Below are positions 1 through 5,874 of a stretch of 12,302 bases of DNA, piece after piece. How positions within the stretch are numbered: the first letter of the stretch is position 1; each line of letters starts with the position of its first letter. Below the pieces are notes generated by a model, which worked only from the letters and a program-made list of their open reading frames with translations, had not been told where the DNA came from and did no database searches. The stretch comes from Trebonia sp. (GTDB lineage: Bacteria > Actinomycetota > Actinomycetes > Streptosporangiales > Streptosporangiaceae). Where the stretch lies: contig JASHPP010000133.1 in the NCBI GenBank assembly GCA_030038035.1, positions 1 through 12,302 on the forward strand, given 5' to 3'. A program made the position numbers and the translations under genes.

Positions 1-1337
1 GGCCGTCGCCCGGGATCGCCATCGATGCAGGCCGTCACGATCGGCAGCAGCGCGGGCGGGCAGCCGTCCAGGTCTGGCTCGCCGCGCGTGTCCGGCTCGC
101 GCAGGGCCCCAGCCGGGCAGCCGCCCCAGGGCGAGCGGCCGGTCGCCGCGAAGAACGCGGCGCAGCCGAGCATGAACACGTCGTCGGCGGCGCCCATGGA
201 CCCGTCGGTCAGCGCGACCCGGCTGAGGCCGACGTCGGTGAGCACCGGCCCGCCCGTCTCGAGCAGCACGTTGGACGGGGTGATCGCCTGATGCGCGAGC
301 CCGCCCTCGTGCAGCGCGGCGACCGCGCGGGCGACGCCGAGCGCGAGCCAGGCCGCGGAGGCGGCGGGGAGCGGCCCGGTCTCGGTCACGGCCGCCGTCA
401 GCGACGGACCCCGCACGAGCGTGCCGGCCACCCATGGCGCGACGGCCTCGGTGGCGGAGTCGGTGACCCGCGCGATGTGCGGCCCGCGCGGGACGCTGGC
501 CGCCACGACCCCCGCGGCGAGGCGGCGGCGCACGTCCGGGTCGCCGGCGAACTCCCGCCGGTATTCCTTGATCGCGAGCCAGCCGCCGTCCCGTGCGCTG
601 CCGAGGTACACCTGGCCGGCGAGGCCGGCGCCGAGGCGCGCGCAGACGCGATAGTCCCCTATCTCGCGCGGGTCGTCCTTAGCGAGGCGCTGATAGGCCG
701 GCTCGCTCCACTGGCGCGCGGACACCCATATCCAGGCCGGTCCTGCGAATTCCTTCGCGACGACGTTCACCCGAGTGAACTGGGCACCGGGAATTCCCGG
801 ATAGCCGGGCCGGATTATCGTGGCGTGCACCTGGTCGGATATCGCGACCGCGAGATCGGCGGCGGGATGAGCCGACAATGCGGAGCGTAGCGGCGCGCTG
901 TCGACCAGCCGGTTCATATCGATGATCATGGGCCCGCCGAACCCGGCCCTGTTCTGCTCGACAAGTCCCACGCCCACGGCCATCCGCAGCCGGACCCGGT
1001 CGCCGCTGCGCGCGTTGTCCGCGCCGAGATTCGCGGCCAGCGAGCGGATCAGCACGGGCAGCACGACGGTCGGATCCATGTCGGCAGGCATGACCGCGTT
1101 GATGCCGTCTCCTGTCCACTCGTGCGCGACGCTATCAAGATCCATTCCGCATTCGGCTAGCGTATTGATCACGAGCGGCGGAAGGCGTCGCTGCACCTGG
1201 TTCTGAAGAGGTGCCGAACGCGCACCGTAACCGGCGACATCCAGAACGAATCCCATTCGCAGCTTACGGCCCGATTGACTTCGTGCTGGTGGCGCCTGAC
1301 CTTGCCCCCGGGGCTCGGCGGCCACGCCGTCTCCCAT
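1..1337 (-). CDS. Cyclase-like domain fused to Hanks-type pseudokinase (3' end cut by window edge)
   Basis: The frame is open from 1337 to the window edge (445 residues seen). Residues about 28-205 resemble a class III nucleotidyl cyclase fold: FVLDVAGYG (Asp33) and EWTGDG (Asp77) match the two metal-binding segments, followed by GFGGPM and a conserved NRL. Residues about 225-445 are a protein kinase domain with glycine loop LGAGLAGQVYLG (235-246), LAIK lysine (Lys257), and catalytic-loop and DFG equivalents HQAITPSN (349-356) and DVG (368-370). The catalytic-loop Asp is Ala351 and the loop Lys is Thr353, so phosphotransfer is unlikely; the adenine side and one metal residue remain, so ATP binding is possible. 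No transmembrane segment is seen in the visible part. ATG 1337 has AGGGAG 9 bases upstream. ATG 1256 begins the conserved domain but lacks a ribosome site, so the first 27 residues are uncertain. It diverges from the Crp-like gene; a joint signalling role is inferred. Confidence 0.75.
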   Translation of the reverse strand, partial: MGDGVAAEPRGQGQAPPARSQSGRKLRMGFVLDVAGYGARSAPLQNQVQRRLPPLVINTLAECGMDLDSVAHEWTGDGINAVMPADMDPTVVLPVLIRSLAANLGADNARSGDRVRLRMAVGVGLVEQNRAGFGGPMIIDMNRLVDSAPLRSALSAHPAADLAVAISDQVHATIIRPGYPGIPGAQFTRVNVVAKEFAGPAWIWVSARQWSEPAYQRLAKDDPREIGDYRVCARLGAGLAGQVYLGSARDGGWLAIKEYRREFAGDPDVRRRLAAGVVAASVPRGPHIARVTDSATEAVAPWVAGTLVRGPSLTAAVTETGPLPAASAAWLALGVARAVAALHEGGLAHQAITPSNVLLETGGPVLTDVGLSRVALTDGSMGAADDVFMLGCAAFFAATGRSPWGGCPAGALREPDTRGEPDLDGCPPALLPIVTACIDGDPGRR

Positions 1338-1385
1338 TTCCCCACGCTCCCTGTGTAAGCAGGGTAATAGCTGACTACGCCGGCG

Positions 1386-1417
1386 GGGAAGAATGCATCC
1401 GGCATTTTCACGTTCCC
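1386..1417. promoter_or_regulatory. Nested inverted repeats in divergent promoter region
   Basis: The 132-base gap between the divergent pseudokinase and Crp-like genes holds AATGC (1392-1396) facing GCATT (1402-1406) across 5 bases, nested inside GGGAA (1386-1390) facing TTCCC (1413-1417). The arms are not perfectly concentric (1 base on the left, 6 on the right). It could be an operator for the adjacent regulator; no function is demonstrated, and it does not match the TGTGA-type E. coli CRP half-site. Confidence 0.3.
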
Positions 1418-1469
1418 GGATTCAGGTAGTGCCCGCTGACGGCGCGGAAGACCTGGCAAAATCGGTGCT

Positions 1470-2225
1470 GTGTCAGTCCCGCTCTCCGCGCACTCCCCGC
1501 ACTCCGCGAATTCGCCGCCGCGCGCGCCTGCCGTGGCGCTGACCGAGCGCGGCAGGTGGCCGCAGGCCAGCCTGGCCGCCCTGCTGACCGATGTTGAACG
1601 CGCCGCCCTGCTGGCAGCCGGCACCCCGGTCCGGTTCGAAGACGACGACATCCTGGTGCTGCAGGGTGAGGCCGGTGACAGCCTGTACGTGCTGACTGGC
1701 GGCATGGTCAAGGTCACCGTCGCCACGGAAACCGGTACGGAGACGACGCTGGCGGTGCGCTCGCGCGGTGACCTGATCGGTGAGTTCGCCGTGCTCGACG
1801 GCATGCCGCGCACCGCCACGGCCCGCGCGGTCGGTGTGGTCGGCGCGGTCCGGATCAGCCGGGCGGCCTTCGCGGCCTACGGTGAGCGGTATCCGGCGGC
1901 GCTGGCCACGATCACCCGGTCGCTCGTGGCCAAGATGCGCGCCGCGACGGAACGGCACGCGGCCGAGCGCACGTGGGGCGCGAAGGAACGGCTCGCCCAG
2001 GTGATCTACGAGCTCGCGGCGGGATACGGCGAGCGGGCCGCCGACGGGGCGGTGGTGATCCCGCTCCCGCTCACCCAGATGGAACTCGGCGAGCTGGCAG
2101 GCGTCGCGGTGTCGACGACAGAGCGCATCCTCGGCGAGTTGCGCAGGGACGGCGTCATCGCCACCGGTTACCGCGAGATAGCCGTGCGGAACATGGACTT
2201 CCTCGCCGTCATCAGGTTTTCGTAA
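1470..2225 (+). CDS. Crp/Fnr-family transcriptional regulator
   Basis: A 251-residue cytoplasmic DNA-binding regulator. Residues about 36-150 form a cyclic-nucleotide-binding beta-roll. The phosphate-binding cassette GEFAVLDGMPRTATARA (104-120) keeps the ribose-contacting Glu105 and phosphate-contacting Arg114, followed by Thr-Ala-Thr as in cAMP-binding members, so ligand binding is plausible. A dimerisation helix follows (about 145-185), then a winged helix-turn-helix (about 199-247) with LTQMELGELAGVAVSTTERIL. Where typical family members have Ser-Arg-Glu-Thr at the start of the recognition helix, this one has Ala-Val-Ser-Thr, so its operator probably differs from TGTGA sites. The start is GTG 1470, with an extra Ser/Pro-rich lead of about 25 residues and no clear ribosome site; a later in-frame GTG is possible. 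It diverges from the cyclase-like/pseudokinase gene, which may be its partner or target. Confidence 0.88.
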   Translation: MSVPLSAHSPHSANSPPRAPAVALTERGRWPQASLAALLTDVERAALLAAGTPVRFEDDDILVLQGEAGDSLYVLTGGMVKVTVATETGTETTLAVRSRGDLIGEFAVLDGMPRTATARAVGVVGAVRISRAAFAAYGERYPAALATITRSLVAKMRAATERHAAERTWGAKERLAQVIYELAAGYGERAADGAVVIPLPLTQMELGELAGVAVSTTERILGELRRDGVIATGYREIAVRNMDFLAVIRFS

Positions 2226-2507
2226 CGGATGGCCTGACTCCCTTTCCGGAGGGCATCCCTGTGGCGCGTGCTGCCCTAAGGTCCTCGCGTTGCGGAAATG
2301 ATGTCCTTGCGGAGGGACAGCCAGAGCGGCCATGCCGGGGGCGGCGGCGGTCGCTCGACCCTGCGGTGCCGCTTGACCGACGCGGCGGCGGGGAGCACGT
2401 CACCGGGGCCTGCCTTGCCAGGGCCTGCCGCGCTGTCACCAGCGCGGCAGCCCGGGCTGGCGGGGAGCGTCCCGGCGTATCGGATGCCATCGCGCGCGCT
2501 TGTCGGC
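2226..2507. other. Intergenic stretch with no supported gene
   Basis: There are 282 bases between the Crp-like stop and the riboswitch promoter. Short open frames exist on both strands (for example 2298-2510 plus), but their translations are compositionally biased and match nothing I recognise. The only structure noted is the hairpin at 2425-2450 and its overlapping palindrome. Confidence 0.5.
2425..2450. terminator. Perfect 11-bp GC-rich hairpin
   Basis: CTGCCGCGCTG (2425-2435) and CAGCGCGGCAG (2440-2450) are perfect reverse complements around a TCAC loop. A 12-base palindrome, CAGCCCGGGCTG (2448-2459), overlaps its right arm. There is no T-run, as is usual for actinobacterial hairpin terminators. 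It lies 200 bases after the Crp-like stop and 50 before the riboswitch promoter, so it could insulate the two units. The function is inferred. Confidence 0.4.
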
Positions 2508-2513
2508 TAACAT
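2508..2513 (+). promoter_or_regulatory. -10-like hexamer of the riboswitch transcript
   Basis: TAACAT fits TANNNT and would place the transcription start at about 2519-2521, exactly at the 5' base of the riboswitch P1 stem. Only a weak -35 candidate (TGCCAT, 2485-2490) is visible at 17 bases. Confidence 0.45.
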
Positions 2514-2520
2514 GGGTGCG

Positions 2521-2648
2521 CGAAGGGGAGTAGCTCCGTCGCCGGGACGCCGACAATCTCGGTCCTGCGGTCCGGCACGCCGGGAACGGCGCGCCTGCCC
2601 GTCGGGCCCGGTGCCCGGGGGCCGCATCCGGCCTGAGTGAGACCTTCG
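2521..2648 (+). ncRNA. yybP-ykoY manganese riboswitch
   Basis: The aptamer carries the family's signature ends: CGAAGGGGAGTAGC at 2521-2534 and TGAGTGAGACCTTCG near 2634-2648. CGAAGG (2521-2526) pairs perfectly with CCTTCG (2643-2648) to close P1. The GGGGAGTAG block and the distal GAGACCTT block match the known arrangement (compare the Lactococcus sequence beginning AAAGGGGAGTAGC and ending AGCAAGACCTTT). The interior is GC-rich with several possible stems, and the CCGACAATCTCGG segment may supply the second metal-site loop. The family binds Mn2+ and usually raises expression of Mn exporters. The next gene is a GDT1-family exporter, which independently supports the call. Confidence 0.85.
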
Positions 2649-2673
2649 GCCGCAGCAGCATGCTGCCGGGCCG
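2647..2673 (+). promoter_or_regulatory. Candidate riboswitch expression-platform hairpin
   Basis: CGGCC (2647-2651) can pair with GGCCG (2669-2673), and GCAGC (2652-2656) with GCTGC (2662-2666), around an AGCAT loop with a 2-base bulge. The stem takes two bases of the 3' strand of P1 (2647-2648), so it may compete with full aptamer closure. It lies about 47 bases before the ribosome site GGAG (2720-2723). A switching role is inferred. Confidence 0.35.
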
Positions 2674-2729
2674 GAGGTCCCGGGTTCGCCGGGCGAAAGC
2701 CGGCCCGGCCCGGACACTCGGAGCCCCGG

Positions 2730-3317
2730 ATGAGCCTGACCGTCGCAGTGACGTCCTTCCTGGCCGTGCTGCCCGCCGAACTCCCGGACAAGACGGTGCT
2801 GGCCTGCCTGATCCTGAGCAGCCGCTATCGCCCCGGCTACGTGTTCACCGGGGCCGCCGCCGCGTTCGCGGCCCAGGTGACGCTCGCGGTCGCCGCCGGG
2901 GGAGCGATCAGCCTGCTGCCGCGCCAGGTGGTGCAGGCCGTGGCCGCCGCCGCCTTCCTGGCCGGCGCCGTGCTGCTCTGGCGCCACCGCCCGGAAAGCC
3001 CGGAGGACGAGGACGTCCGGCGTGACGGCGTGCGCGACGGGTTCTGGCCGGTCGCGGGGACGTCCTTCGCGGTCGTGTTCCTTGCCGAGTTCGGCGACCT
3101 CACCCAGTTCATGACCGTCAGCCTGGCGGCCCGCTACCACGACCCTGTCGCGGTCGGGGTCGGCGCGCTGCTGGCGCTGTGGGTGGCCTCCGGCGTGGCG
3201 ATCGTGGTGGGCTGGCGGCTGCTTGGCGTCATCCCGGTCCGGTGGCTGACAAGGGGCGCCGCGCTGATCATGCTCGCCCTGGCCGGCACGAGCGCCGCCG
3301 CGGCGGCCGGGGCCTAG
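2730..3317 (+). CDS. GDT1/TMEM165 (UPF0016) family Mn2+ exporter
   Basis: A 195-residue multipass membrane protein. The family is built from two homologous halves, each with an E-x-G-D-(K/R)-(T/S) ion-binding motif. Here they read AELPDKT (Glu17-Asp20) and AEFGDLTQ (Glu120-Asp123); the first has Pro in place of Gly, a form I associate with actinobacterial members. About six hydrophobic segments flank a charged loop (about 86-103, ESPEDEDVRRDG). Bacterial relatives such as MneA export manganese, and the riboswitch upstream fits that role. ATG 2730 is chosen because GGAG (2720-2723) lies 6 bases before it and the reading matches the family N-terminus; the frame extends further upstream only into riboswitch RNA. 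It converges on the aminotransferase gene with a 17-base gap. Confidence 0.9.
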   Translation: MSLTVAVTSFLAVLPAELPDKTVLACLILSSRYRPGYVFTGAAAAFAAQVTLAVAAGGAISLLPRQVVQAVAAAAFLAGAVLLWRHRPESPEDEDVRRDGVRDGFWPVAGTSFAVVFLAEFGDLTQFMTVSLAARYHDPVAVGVGALLALWVASGVAIVVGWRLLGVIPVRWLTRGAALIMLALAGTSAAAAAGA

Positions 3318-3341
3318 CACGGCCTAGCACGGGCCTAGCAC
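3311..3341. repeat. Three-copy GGCCTAGCAC repeat spanning two stop codons
   Basis: GGCCTAGCAC occurs at 3311-3320, 3321-3330 and, after one extra G, 3332-3341. Copy 1 contains the TAG stop of the exporter gene (3315-3317). Copy 3 contains the stop of the convergent aminotransferase gene (CTA at 3335-3337 on the plus strand). Because CTAG is palindromic, every copy carries TAG on both strands. Confidence 0.8.
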
Positions 3342-4738
3342 GCCGTGATCGCGGCCAGCGCCCCTTCCAGCCAGGACAGGCTGTCGGCGATCCACGGCAG
3401 CGCGGCCGGGTCGTCGGCGGCGAGCGCGGCCTCCTGCTGCCACTCGGCCTCGCCGTACAGCCGCGACGTGGCCACGCGCAGCCGCAGCGCCTCGTCGGGC
3501 TCGCCGAAGGCGCTGCCTGGCAGCACCCCGACGCCATGCCTACGCAGCAGCAGCGCGGCAAGGTCCTTGGAGGTCGCCACCCCGAACCGGCGGCGCAGCA
3601 CCGCCCGGTGCGCGGCGAAGTCGGGATACACGTAGAACGCTCCCTGCGGCGGCGGCACGTCGGCCCCGGCGGCGGCGAACCTCGCCGCGACCGCCCGGGC
3701 GATCGCGCCGTGCAGGTGACGGGAGCGGGCGATGCGCTCGGCGATCTCGGCAGACTCTCCGAAGGCCAGCGCGGCCGCGCGCTGCACTGGGGCCGCCGGG
3801 GCCGACCAGATCTCGCTGCCCGTGCCAAGCAGCCGGTCCCGCAACGCCGCCAGGGCAGGGAAGTCGCCGGGCAGCCGGGCGACCCCGAGCCGCCAGCCGC
3901 CAAGTGCCAGGTTCTTGGACAGGCCCGAGGTGATGACGGTCCGCTCCGGTGCCACGTCGGCCGGGCTGAGGAACTCCCGCCCATCGGCCGGGCCGTCCGC
4001 GCCGGGCACATGGGTCAGGTCGCGGTAGATCTCATCGGAGATGATCACCAGGTCGTGCTGCCGCGCCACCGCGCACAGCGCCCGCACCGTGCCAGGGGCC
4101 GCCAGCGTCCCTGTCGGGTTGTCCGGCAGCGTGACGATCACGGCGCCGATCCTGCGCCCCTCGCGGCGTGCCGAGTGCACGGCGGCCGACAGCAGGTCCG
4201 GGTCGGGCACGCCGCCCTCGCTGCCACCCGCGATCGGCACGTACACCGGGCGGATGCCGGTCAGCGACGCCTGGGCGGCGTAGCTGACCCAGCTCGGCCG
4301 CGGGATCGCCACGTCCCCGGCCTGCGCGCCGCGCAGGCCGAGCAGCAGCCCGTAGAGCAGCGCCTTGCTGCCCGGACCGCACACGACGTCATCGGCGCCC
4401 GTCGCGAGCCCGCGCCGCGCCCAGTACCCGGCGGTCGCCGCGCGCAGTTCGGCCGAGCCCGCGACCGGCCCGTATCCGCCCAGGTGGCTGGCCGTGGCGA
4501 GGGCGTCCCTGAGCACCTTGGCGACCGGCACCCCCGCCTCGCCGAACGCCAGCGCCAGCACCCGTTCGCCGCGCCGCCGCCGCTCGGTGAGCGCCTCGTT
4601 GGCGGCAAGCGTCGCCGAGACGCCGACGCGCGGGGTCTGCCGCACAGCCGTGCCGGATCCGTCGCGTGCCGTCGCGATTCGCGTCGTTTCTTGTTGCTTC
4701 GTGGTGAGGATCGGCAGCGGCGCGGTGGTGGCGGCCAT
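3335..4738 (-). CDS. Class I/II PLP-dependent aminotransferase
   Basis: A 467-residue cytoplasmic fold-type I aminotransferase of the aspartate aminotransferase superfamily. Visible landmarks are GGYGPVAGSAELR (87-99, substrate-loop tyrosine), LPDNPTG (Asn207), SDEIYRD (Asp235 and Tyr238, which hold the PLP ring), SGLSKNLALGGWRLG with Schiff-base Lys275 and phosphate-contacting Arg283, and a C-terminal LRLRVATS whose Arg419 or Arg421 should bind the substrate carboxylate. It is somewhat longer than the usual 390-430, with an N-terminal extension of about 35 residues and a 12-residue C-terminal tail. ATG 4738 has GGAG 8 bases upstream. The substrate cannot be read from the sequence. Position next to a LysR regulator and dapE makes an amino-acid pathway role, perhaps N-succinyl-diaminopimelate transamination, possible but unproven. 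Confidence 0.85.
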   Translation of the reverse strand: MAATTAPLPILTTKQQETTRIATARDGSGTAVRQTPRVGVSATLAANEALTERRRRGERVLALAFGEAGVPVAKVLRDALATASHLGGYGPVAGSAELRAATAGYWARRGLATGADDVVCGPGSKALLYGLLLGLRGAQAGDVAIPRPSWVSYAAQASLTGIRPVYVPIAGGSEGGVPDPDLLSAAVHSARREGRRIGAVIVTLPDNPTGTLAAPGTVRALCAVARQHDLVIISDEIYRDLTHVPGADGPADGREFLSPADVAPERTVITSGLSKNLALGGWRLGVARLPGDFPALAALRDRLLGTGSEIWSAPAAPVQRAAALAFGESAEIAERIARSRHLHGAIARAVAARFAAAGADVPPPQGAFYVYPDFAAHRAVLRRRFGVATSKDLAALLLRRHGVGVLPGSAFGEPDEALRLRVATSRLYGEAEWQQEAALAADDPAALPWIADSLSWLEGALAAITAC

Positions 4739-4854
4739 GACGAGGACTCCAAGCTGCGGGAACGGGAGTTTCGCGACAATTACCCGATAAAGAATTCTCC
4801 CTCTTGAGCGTTAGGACAAGAGCCGATGCCTTGGGGAGAGGCTAAGATCTGGTA
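4739..4854. promoter_or_regulatory. Divergent promoter region, aminotransferase/LysR
   Basis: This 116-base gap is clearly more AT-rich than its surroundings. It holds GGGAG (4764-4768) facing CTCCC (4797-4801) and the palindrome AGAATTCT (4791-4798), which overlaps the right arm. On the plus strand TAAGAT (4843-4848) fits TANNNT and ends 6 bases before the LysR ATG at 4855. LysR regulators usually act in such divergent gaps at T-N11-A palindromes, so this is the likely operator region; the exact site is not resolved. Confidence 0.45.
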
Positions 4855-5865
4855 ATGCTGGACATCCGGAGGCTCCGTATGCTGCACGAATTCGCGGCAC
4901 GCGGGAGCATCGCACGGACCGCGGACGCGCTCGGCTACACGCCCTCGGCGGTCTCTCAGCAGCTGGCCGTGCTCGAGCGCGAGGCCGGCACGGCGCTGCT
5001 CGACCGCACCGCGCGCAGCGCCGGGCTGACCGACGCCGGCCGCAGGCTGGCCGCGCACGCGGAGCGGATCCTGGCGATGGTGGAGGAAGCCGAGGCGGAC
5101 GTGTCGGCGCACGCCGCCCAGCCCTCGGGCCGGGTGGTGGTGACCGCCTTCCCGTCCGCGGCGGTCGCGTTCGCGCCGGCCCTGGCCCGCTCGCTGCGGG
5201 CGCATCCGCGCCTGTCGCTGCTGCTGCGCCAGTCCTCGGCCGCCGAGGGGCTGCAGCTGGTCCGCACGGGCGAGGTGGAGGTGGCGATCGTCGACGACTG
5301 GACGGGGCGCCTGGCGGCCAGCCTGGGCGGCGCCGACGGCAGCGAGCACGGCCAGGGCGTGCTGCGCTACTACCACCTCGTCCGCGACCCGCTGGTGCTC
5401 GTGGTCGCGCGCGGCCACCCCGCGGCCGCCCCGGACCGGCCGGTGGACCTGCGGGCGCTGCGCAACGAGCCGTGGCTGGCCGCGCCGTCAGGCGAGCCGT
5501 CCCGGCAGGCGGCCGACCGGCTGCTCGCCGCGGTCGGGCTGACCCCGCCGGTCCCGTCGGAGTTCGAAGGGCTGGGCACCGTCGCGAACCTGGTCGCGCG
5601 CGGGCTGGGCATCGCGATCATGCCCAGGCTCGCCGTCGGCGCCTACGAACGCCGGGTCGTGGTCAGGGAGCTGCCCGCCGGCCTGGACCTGGCCAGGGAC
5701 GTCTTCGCGGTCGCGCGGACCGCGAGCGTGCTGCGCCCGTCGGTCGCGGTCATCGTCAGCTCGCTGCGCGGCGCGGCGCGGTCGATGTCGCACCGGGTCC
5801 CGACCCAGGAATCACATGAGGTCCAAGATTCCCAGGAGACGCCCGGGCCTGCCGAGCCACTGTAG
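4855..5865 (+). CDS. LysR-family transcriptional regulator
   Basis: A 336-residue regulator. Residues 1-60 form the LysR winged helix-turn-helix (MLDIRRLRMLHEFA, then SIARTADALGYTPSAVSQQL and LEREAGTALLDRT). A linker helix of about 30 residues follows, then a periplasmic-binding-protein-like effector domain (about 93-305) with VANLVARGLGIAIMPRLAV typical of its second half. The last 25 residues (Gln/Glu/Ser-rich) look like an unstructured tail. The ligand is not predictable. ATG 4855 fits the family start exactly. The purine-rich block GGGGAGAGG (4833-4841) is 13 bases away, too far for a good ribosome site, while a -10-like TAAGAT sits 6 bases before the ATG, so a leaderless transcript is possible. 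It diverges from the aminotransferase gene, and dapE starts 9 bases after its stop. Confidence 0.9.
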   Translation: MLDIRRLRMLHEFAARGSIARTADALGYTPSAVSQQLAVLEREAGTALLDRTARSAGLTDAGRRLAAHAERILAMVEEAEADVSAHAAQPSGRVVVTAFPSAAVAFAPALARSLRAHPRLSLLLRQSSAAEGLQLVRTGEVEVAIVDDWTGRLAASLGGADGSEHGQGVLRYYHLVRDPLVLVVARGHPAAAPDRPVDLRALRNEPWLAAPSGEPSRQAADRLLAAVGLTPPVPSEFEGLGTVANLVARGLGIAIMPRLAVGAYERRVVVRELPAGLDLARDVFAVARTASVLRPSVAVIVSSLRGAARSMSHRVPTQESHEVQDSQETPGPAEPL

Positions 5866-5868
5866 GTT
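5863..5868 (+). promoter_or_regulatory. -10-like hexamer for a leaderless dapE transcript
   Basis: TAGGTT (TANNNT) overlaps the LysR stop region and ends 6 bases before the dapE GTG, which would place transcription initiation at the start codon. The same spacing is seen before the LysR ATG. No convincing -35 was found. Confidence 0.35.
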
Positions 5869-5874
5869 GGGGCC

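Noticed and set aside
1473..2333. Minus-strand open frame of 286 codons opposite the Crp-like gene
   Set aside because: His/Arg/Gly-rich shadow with no recognisable domain; the plus strand encodes a complete regulator.
2298..2510. Possible 70-residue small gene in the intergenic stretch
   Set aside because: It crosses the 2425-2450 hairpin, lacks recognisable features and is of biased composition.
2637..2729. Upstream GTG start for the Mn exporter
   Set aside because: The extension would translate the 3' part of the riboswitch and its platform; ATG 2730 has GGAG at 6 bases and matches the family start.
3179..4807. Plus-strand open frame of 542 codons
   Set aside because: Antisense to the aminotransferase, whose PLP motifs are unmistakable; the composition is low-complexity Arg/Gly/Ala.
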